Shown here one piece after another: positions 5,019 to 9,421 of a DNA stretch of 9,421 nucleotides. The stretch comes from Candidatus Staskawiczbacteria bacterium. GTDB taxonomy: Bacteria; Patescibacteriota; Minisyncoccia; Minisyncoccales; Staskawiczbacteraceae. The position numbers and the translations under genes are program-made. The stretch is from positions 1-9,421 of the forward strand of contig CAINMG010000143.1 of assembly GCA_903850725.1 (NCBI GenBank), written 5' to 3'. Every line of letters begins with the position of its first letter. The first letter of the stretch is position 1. Under the pieces are notes generated by a model. That model was not told where the DNA came from. It did not search any database and saw only the letters and a list, made by a program, of their open reading frames with translations.

Positions 5019-6027
5019 ATTTTTTGACAGCCTCTTTAGTTTCTTTGGCGCTTTTAGTTTTCATGAGCTTGTCTCTTAATTCTTTGCTTCCTACAAAGTT
5101 TTTACAATACGCATGAAAATGTTTTTTTATAGTATCCCAGTGTTTTTCTTTACCCAATAATTCTGAGTGTTCTATAATAGCTTTTAACTTTTGTTTAGTG
5201 CTTGGATTTTTGTCTATCCCGCCTAGCTCGGGATCACACTGTGGTGTGAAGAACCAAGGGTTTCCCAAAACTGCCCTACCTATCATTATACCATCTAGAC
5301 CAGTTTCTTCTGCCAACTCCAAAGCATGCTTTAAAGACTTTACATCACCATTGCCAATCAACAAAGTTTCTGGAGCATATTTATTGCGAAGGCTTGCAAG
5401 CTCTTTGGCTAGCTCCCAGTGAGCTGGCGGAGCATAAGCTTCTTTTTTTGTTCTAAAATGCACAGTTAAAACAGCAACTTGTTCTTTTAAAATTACAGGA
5501 ATCCATTCTTTAATTTCATTTTGATTATAACCAAGACGAGTCTTTACAGAAACAGGAAGTCCTTTTGATCCTCTTTTGACTGCTCTTATAACCTCTACTG
5601 CTTGCTCTGGATTTTTTATCAAAGCAGAGCCAGCTCCTTGTTTTTCTACATTTCTATCTGGGCAACCCATATTAATATCAATACCATCAAAACCAAGCTT
5701 GGCAATTATTTGCGAAGCTTTTTCTAATTCATCTAAATTTGCACCAAAGATTTGGGCTACTATTGGTCTTTCACCCTTAGAAAATTTTAAGACATCAAGA
5801 CAATATTTTTGAGCTTTGGGAGAAAACAAAGCTGAAGCAGAAATAAACTCTGTCCAAAAAACATCTGGCTTGCCATATTTTGCAAGCATAAGGCGAAAAG
5901 CCTGATCAGTTACTCCACTCATTGGAGCTTGAACCATAATCGGCCTGCCTGCCGGCAAGGCAGGCCATTTCCCGCCCGCTGGCGGGATCCCGCTGTGGCG
6001 GGATAATTTTTTCCAAAAATTTTTCAT
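4996..6027 (-). CDS. dus: tRNA-dihydrouridine synthase (DusB-like) with two palindrome-derived insertions
   Basis: The 343-residue protein is an FMN enzyme that reduces uridines in tRNA D-loops with NAD(P)H. PIMVQAPMSGVTDQAFR (29-45) is the FMN-binding first strand. FWTEFISASAL, PIVAQIFGAN and FDGIDINMGCPDRNV follow, with the catalytic proton donor Cys122. GAGSALIKNP, VSVKTRLGY (Lys162), LTVHFRT (His190) and LLIGNGDVKS lead to the phosphate loop IGRAVLGNPWFF (249-260). The C-terminal helical tRNA-binding domain (about 275-343) follows. Two stretches are foreign to the family. Residues about 9-28 precede strand 1 and are encoded by a GC-rich triple hairpin; residues about 260-271 fall just after GNPW and are encoded by a related double hairpin. 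Both keep the frame and avoid the catalytic core, so function is probably retained. The start overlaps the AlkD gene stop through ATGA, implying translational coupling. The TGA stop also forms part of the promoter of the next gene. Confidence 0.96.
   Translation of the reverse strand: MKNFWKKLSRHSGIPPAGGKWPALPAGRPIMVQAPMSGVTDQAFRLMLAKYGKPDVFWTEFISASALFSPKAQKYCLDVLKFSKGERPIVAQIFGANLDELEKASQIIAKLGFDGIDINMGCPDRNVEKQGAGSALIKNPEQAVEVIRAVKRGSKGLPVSVKTRLGYNQNEIKEWIPVILKEQVAVLTVHFRTKKEAYAPPAHWELAKELASLRNKYAPETLLIGNGDVKSLKHALELAEETGLDGIMIGRAVLGNPWFFTPQCDPELGGIDKNPSTKQKLKAIIEHSELLGKEKHWDTIKKHFHAYCKNFVGSKELRDKLMKTKSAKETKEAVKKFIKDHNL
5217..5250. repeat. Second composite hairpin element in dus, between barrel and helical domain
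   Basis: Two adjacent inverted repeats lie here: ATCCCG (5216-5221) with CGGGAT (5229-5234), and TCACAC (5234-5239) with GTGTGA (5244-5249) around a TGTG loop. The unit aligns with 5970-6004: both open with TCCCGCC, share CGGGATC in the middle and TGTGG in the second loop. The spacer between the first arms is one base shorter here. It encodes about residues 260-271 (FTPQCDPELGGI), immediately after the conserved GNPWFF, at the join of the TIM barrel and the tRNA-binding helical domain. It is read as a diverged copy of the same repeat in the same orientation. Confidence 0.75.
5942..6004. repeat. GC-rich triple-hairpin palindromic insert in dus, N-terminal
   Basis: This 63-base block is far richer in G and C than anything around it and consists of three adjacent inverted repeats. 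The first pairs GGCCTGCC (5942-5949) with GGCAGGCC (5959-5966), with the smaller palindrome TGCCGGCA inside its loop. The second pairs TCCCGC (5970-5975) with GCGGGA (5982-5987). The third pairs ATCCCGC (5987-5993) with GCGGGAT (5998-6004) around a TGTG loop. Its length is a multiple of three. It encodes about 20 residues rich in Pro, Gly and Ala (such as IPPAGG and PALPAGR) between FWKKL and PIMVQAPM, where Dus proteins normally run straight through. It therefore reads as an in-frame insertion of palindromic repeat units. How it moves or expands is unknown. Confidence 0.9.
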
Positions 6028-6731
6028 AAAGATAAATATTTTTTACGTTTTGGTTCGGGGAATTTTTCTATGGCGTAGCGAAGCATTGTTCTTGGCATTA
6101 CCTTAGCATATTTTTGCAAAAACTCCTCTTCTTTTCCCATATCTTTTTTGCCAACTTCTCTTAAAGCCCAACCAACTGCTTTATGGATTAAATCATGATT
6201 ATCTTTTAAAAGAATCTTGGAAATTTTTAAAGTGTCTTTAAATTGATTTTTTCTTATAAAAGCAAAAGTAGAAATAATAGCAATTCTTCTGTGCCACAAG
6301 TTTTTTGATTTTGCTAATTTATATAAAACATCTTTATTTTTATCTAAAAGATACTCTCCTAAAATATACAAACTAGAAGAATCTACTAAGTCCCAATTGT
6401 TTATATAATTTTTATGTTTTAAATAAAATTTTACAATTTTGTTTTTTGCTGCATCATCAGATTTTTTAAATTGTAAAACCAAAATAAAAAGCCCCGTAAG
6501 CCTTAACTCATGGACTTTGTTTTTTAAAAGCAAGGATATTTGAGGTAAAGATAAATCCTGATATTTTTTAGCTATTTTTCTTTGATCTGGTACGCTTATC
6601 CCCCAAAAAATATCTCCAAAGCCATACTGACCTTTGTTGGTTTTAAAATACCACTTTGAAGCTTCGGCTCTTTTTTTGGTCCCAAGCTTTTTTAAATCAT
6701 TAATAACTAATATTGCTTTATTGCTTTCCAT
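6024..6731 (-). CDS. alkD: DNA alkylation repair protein, AlkD-type HEAT-like-repeat DNA glycosylase
   Basis: The 235-residue product matches the AlkD family in length and motifs. These cytoplasmic HEAT-like-repeat enzymes excise N3- and N7-alkylated purines by holding the DNA backbone rather than flipping the base into a pocket. FGDIFWGISVPDQRKIAKKY (38-57) is the family's first conserved block (usually F-x-G-V-x-x-P-x-x-R). NNWDLVDSSS (111-120) gives Trp113 and Asp117, spaced exactly like Trp109 and Asp113 of Bacillus cereus AlkD. LWHRRIAII (145-153) supplies the conserved Arg148/149. HKAVGWALREVGK (183-195) gives Trp188, like Trp187 of AlkD. MPRTMLRYAIEKF (212-224) is the usual C-terminal signature. 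All key residues are therefore present. The gene starts 10 bases after the lipase-like gene and overlaps dus by four bases, so it is the middle of a tight trio. There is no Shine-Dalgarno sequence before the ATG. Confidence 0.95.
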   Translation of the reverse strand: MESNKAILVINDLKKLGTKKRAEASKWYFKTNKGQYGFGDIFWGISVPDQRKIAKKYQDLSLPQISLLLKNKVHELRLTGLFILVLQFKKSDDAAKNKIVKFYLKHKNYINNWDLVDSSSLYILGEYLLDKNKDVLYKLAKSKNLWHRRIAIISTFAFIRKNQFKDTLKISKILLKDNHDLIHKAVGWALREVGKKDMGKEEEFLQKYAKVMPRTMLRYAIEKFPEPKRKKYLSL

Positions 6732-6741
6732 AATTTAAACT

Positions 6742-9357
6742 TTAATACCCCCAGCTTAAATCGCCATTATTTGTAGCAATTTTGAGGATTTTTAACCCTT
6801 TTTCAGTTTTCATAATTCTGCCAGAGCTATCTTTACTAAGCAAGGTTGTGTTTTTGCCGTTGTAAACTGCCAGCACATTATAATCTTTTTTAGAGGACAC
6901 ATATTGAGAAAGCATTGTGAGCTTGCCTTTTTTATCAAAAAGCCACAAGAAAGCCATTTTGTTTTTACTAGTATCTGCTAATTTGCCATTATACTTAATT
7001 GACTTTATTTCTGCTTTCATTGTGATTTTTCTGTTTTTATCTTTGAGTTTTATTTCTGTGGTATTGCCTGCTTTGTCAGTAAGAGTGATTATATCATCTT
7101 TGTCTGTAATTGTAATTTCTGATGATAAACTTAAATTATCTTTGCCAGTGAACTTTAAATCTTTTTTAATTGGGTCAAACTCAATTACTACTTCGGGAGC
7201 AATGGTGTCTTGCGTGTAATCTCCCGGATAAATTACAACTGCTTGCGAAGTTGGAGTTTCTTTTATTGTTAAAGTTATGGGACTTCCGATGTCCCCCAAA
7301 TTCACTGTGCCTGTTAAGCTGGTTGTAACTGGTAAGTTGCTGAATGTTTCTGTTTTTGCTTCAGTAGTGTTTTGTATATCTTTGACATTAATTGTGTAAG
7401 TTCCAGTTCCCGTGCCTTGCATATTTATTGTGTATGTTTGGTTGTTATCTGTTGGTAGATAGATAAATTTTTGTTCGCCCAATATTTCAAAACTGGCATT
7501 GGGGATTTCGTTGATTATACTTTTGTCTTCTGCAAGCCCCAGTTTGTTGCCAAACTGATCAGTTACAAAAATATCAACTGGGCTAAATACTTCTATGGCC
7601 TTACCATTGAGCTGACAATTATTGACATCTTGAGTAATTAAATTATTACCCCAAAAGTTTTTGCCTGTGCTTAAAGTGCTTCCTGCAATTATATTGGTAA
7701 TTTGTTGTCTTGTGCCATCTTGGCTTAACATTTTACCATGTTCAGAAGCAAGCGCATAAAACTTTTTATTATCATCTACTGGAAGATTTGTAGCGCTCTG
7801 AATTGGAACTGTGCCATCACCAATATCAAAACTAGTAATCGCATAATTTGAGGCCGTTGTATTACCTTGAGTATCTACAAATCTTGTTTCTTTGATATTT
7901 GCAATTGTTCCTGTCTTACAGCCTGCAATTCTATAAACATCAACGCCCGCAGTTCGTAAATCAAAATCATCAAATGCTTGCGTATGCAATGTTGTAGAAT
8001 TATTGAAAGCTGTTGAGTTTAAGTTTTTATCTTCTGTTATATAATTTCCAAATTCTTGATAATCTAAAACATTCTCTGGCAATACTGTTGTCCCAGGCTT
8101 CCAATCAGGATCAAAAATATCTGGCGTATAAAATACTTTTGCAAAACTACCTGAAACATCATAATACTTTTGACTTGGAAGCAAATCATAAGATGCGGGC
8201 ATATTTTCTGAAATCTTTTTTACTTCTGCGTCGTTTAAAAATGGAATTCCCATATTACTTCCTTGAATTAAAGTTTTGATTGCTTCTGGAGCTCCTGTGT
8301 TTGGCACACCAACAAACACTGCTTTGTTGATTTTGTGAGTTGTTGTGTCTGTTGTAAAATTATCAATTACATACTTTTTGGTTATTAAGCCACCCATACT
8401 GTGAGCTATAATATCAACTTTGCTTGCACCGGTTTGCGCCAAAATTTCATCAATTTTATTCTTTAGCAAATCCACATTTGTTTCTCCGCTTGCAAACTTC
8501 CCACTCACCCCATATCTCCAATCATACGGAAAAGTAAAAAGCGTTTCATTCTCAATGGAGCCTTGCCCTATGTGTTCCTCTTTCAAACGTGTAGTATAGT
8601 TAAACATATCTGCACCAAAAAGCTTAGCAACACTAATAACCTCCGCCGAAAAAACATTCGTATTACTTGGCGTTAAATTATCATTAAATCCAAGTGGGTC
8701 CATAAAACTATCACCAATCGTGTAAGACATCCTATTTAGATCTACCCACAATTTCTCAGACCCATCAAACATCTCCGTACCCATAATCCCTGGCACAATC
8801 AATATAGGAGTTTTTGACACGATTGGCTTTGGTTCTATAATTGGCAAGGAATATGACCCAACACGATTATAGCCGTAATAATCAGTAATAAAAAAAGATG
8901 CCTGTAAATTATCTGGATATCCGTAACTACTAAAATCAATATCGCATATAGAGCAATCAAATCTGCTATTTGTGTCATTATTCCAGATTACAAAATGAGT
9001 TGGCGTAATAAAGCGCAAACTAAAATTTACAGTATATGGTAAAAATGTAATTATTGGCGGATTACCCCAATCATAGTAATCATCGCCATATGAGTTACAC
9101 TCTGAATCAAATAAATTAGCATTTAGGTAAAAATTTTGATATGCAACGCTATTTTGTAATTTAAAATTGATTCTTAGTAAACCATTTACATATTCTGAAT
9201 TTTGATAATCTTGGAAAATATTATTATCACTTCTAAAATCTTTGTTTGCACAAAACGATGGTCCGGGATCGCCTCCTCCACCACCAGCTACAGCAAAAGA
9301 CTGAATAGGGAATAATATGCAGAGCGATAAAAGTATGATTAAAAATTTTTTGTTCAT
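6742..9357 (-). CDS. Secreted LCAT-like alpha/beta hydrolase (lipase/esterase type) with beta-rich C-terminal domains
   Basis: The 871-residue product has a clear signal peptide (residues 1-24, hydrophobic core LIILLSLCILF, probable cleavage after AVA), leaving five glycines at the mature end. Residues 30-180 form an unrecognised beta-rich domain with cysteines (CSIC at 135-138). The hydrolase domain runs from about 182 to 570: ILIVPGIMGTEMF (185-197) is the oxyanion strand typical of LCAT-like lipases, FPYDWR (276-281) the family DWR motif, IIAHSMGG (316-323) the nucleophile elbow with Ser320. IGDGTVP (512-518) with Asp514 and ASEHGKML (537-544) with His540 complete a plausible triad. After this come beta domains (about 588-720, with TYTIN repeated at 641-645 and 653-657), an Ig-like stretch opening with TIAPEVVIEFD (718-728), and a basic tail ending in SWGY. 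It is the first gene of the visible run. Only 64 bases lie upstream, holding a TATCAT -10-like hexamer at 9381-9386 without a convincing -35. Esterase or lipase activity is likely; the substrate is unknown. Confidence 0.92.
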   Translation of the reverse strand: MNKKFLIILLSLCILFPIQSFAVAGGGGGDPGPSFCANKDFRSDNNIFQDYQNSEYVNGLLRINFKLQNSVAYQNFYLNANLFDSECNSYGDDYYDWGNPPIITFLPYTVNFSLRFITPTHFVIWNNDTNSRFDCSICDIDFSSYGYPDNLQASFFITDYYGYNRVGSYSLPIIEPKPIVSKTPILIVPGIMGTEMFDGSEKLWVDLNRMSYTIGDSFMDPLGFNDNLTPSNTNVFSAEVISVAKLFGADMFNYTTRLKEEHIGQGSIENETLFTFPYDWRYGVSGKFASGETNVDLLKNKIDEILAQTGASKVDIIAHSMGGLITKKYVIDNFTTDTTTHKINKAVFVGVPNTGAPEAIKTLIQGSNMGIPFLNDAEVKKISENMPASYDLLPSQKYYDVSGSFAKVFYTPDIFDPDWKPGTTVLPENVLDYQEFGNYITEDKNLNSTAFNNSTTLHTQAFDDFDLRTAGVDVYRIAGCKTGTIANIKETRFVDTQGNTTASNYAITSFDIGDGTVPIQSATNLPVDDNKKFYALASEHGKMLSQDGTRQQITNIIAGSTLSTGKNFWGNNLITQDVNNCQLNGKAIEVFSPVDIFVTDQFGNKLGLAEDKSIINEIPNASFEILGEQKFIYLPTDNNQTYTINMQGTGTGTYTINVKDIQNTTEAKTETFSNLPVTTSLTGTVNLGDIGSPITLTIKETPTSQAVVIYPGDYTQDTIAPEVVIEFDPIKKDLKFTGKDNLSLSSEITITDKDDIITLTDKAGNTTEIKLKDKNRKITMKAEIKSIKYNGKLADTSKNKMAFLWLFDKKGKLTMLSQYVSSKKDYNVLAVYNGKNTTLLSKDSSGRIMKTEKGLKILKIATNNGDLSWGY
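7279..7295. repeat. Short GC-rich near-palindrome inside the lipase-like gene
   Basis: GGGAC (7279-7283) and GTCCC (7291-7295) flank TTCCGAT, whose inner TC and GA can also pair. It encodes LGDIGSP at about residues 687-693 in the C-terminal beta region. It is a compact GC-rich palindrome in AT-rich coding sequence and may be another small repeat of the type seen in dus, but one copy of this length can arise by chance. Confidence 0.35.
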
Positions 9358-9421
9358 AAAATTTTATTTGATTAATTTTAATGATATTTTTTATTTACAT
9401 AATTAAACTAATACTACTAGA

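Noticed and set aside
5942..6004. CRISPR-like or transposon-end interpretation of the hairpin block
   Set aside because: There is no regular repeat-spacer pattern, no flanking target duplication and no transposase. The frame is maintained, which fits a small palindromic repeat insertion.
4996..6731. UGA recoded as glycine
   Set aside because: TGA terminates dus and the AlkD gene at exactly the expected family lengths, so it is an ordinary stop.

Overview
This is an AT-rich bacterial window in which every gene lies on the minus strand, so transcription runs from 9421 towards 1. Eight protein genes fill it almost completely. The largest gap is 65 bases, and no rRNA, tRNA, CRISPR array, transposase or canonical terminator was seen. 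The gene style suggests an uncultivated lineage of the Candidate Phyla Radiation (Patescibacteria): AT-rich DNA, almost no Shine-Dalgarno sequences, many single-anchor or secreted proteins of unknown family, and GC-rich palindromes inserted in frame in a housekeeping gene. That placement is inference. TGA is an ordinary stop here, which argues against the lineages that read UGA as glycine.

In transcription order the layout is as follows. A large secreted alpha/beta hydrolase of the LCAT-like lipase type with beta-rich C-terminal domains (6742-9357) is followed after 10 bases by an AlkD-type DNA alkylation repair protein (6024-6731). That gene overlaps a tRNA-dihydrouridine synthase (4996-6027) through an ATGA junction. 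A good extended -10 promoter built on the dus stop codon then precedes a membrane-anchored protein of unknown family (3908-4957). Five bases later comes a membrane-anchored family 3 glycoside hydrolase resembling NagZ (2787-3902). After a 65-base gap with a possible promoter there is a membrane-anchored PstS-like solute-binding protein (1672-2721), then a slipin/stomatin protein (881-1636). Last is an exported protein of unknown family with the start of a C-terminal membrane helix, cut by the window edge (1-845).

Six of the eight products are secreted or membrane-anchored and two are cytoplasmic nucleic-acid enzymes, so this is mostly a cell-surface cluster with a repair/tRNA-modification pair inside it. 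The slipin has no visible NfeD partner and the solute-binding protein has no visible ABC transporter, so both are orphans within this window.

The most unusual signal is in dus. It carries two in-frame copies of a composite GC-rich hairpin element (5970-6004 and 5217-5250). They share TCCCGCC, CGGGATC and TGTGG blocks. Their right-hand stems differ at two positions in each arm, and every change is compensated so that pairing is kept. The first copy sits beside a further 8-base-pair palindrome, giving a 63-base block that adds about 20 residues before the FMN-binding strand. The second falls at the join between the TIM barrel and the helical domain. This looks like a mobile or expanding palindromic repeat family tolerated inside coding sequence, comparable in principle to Rickettsia palindromic elements.
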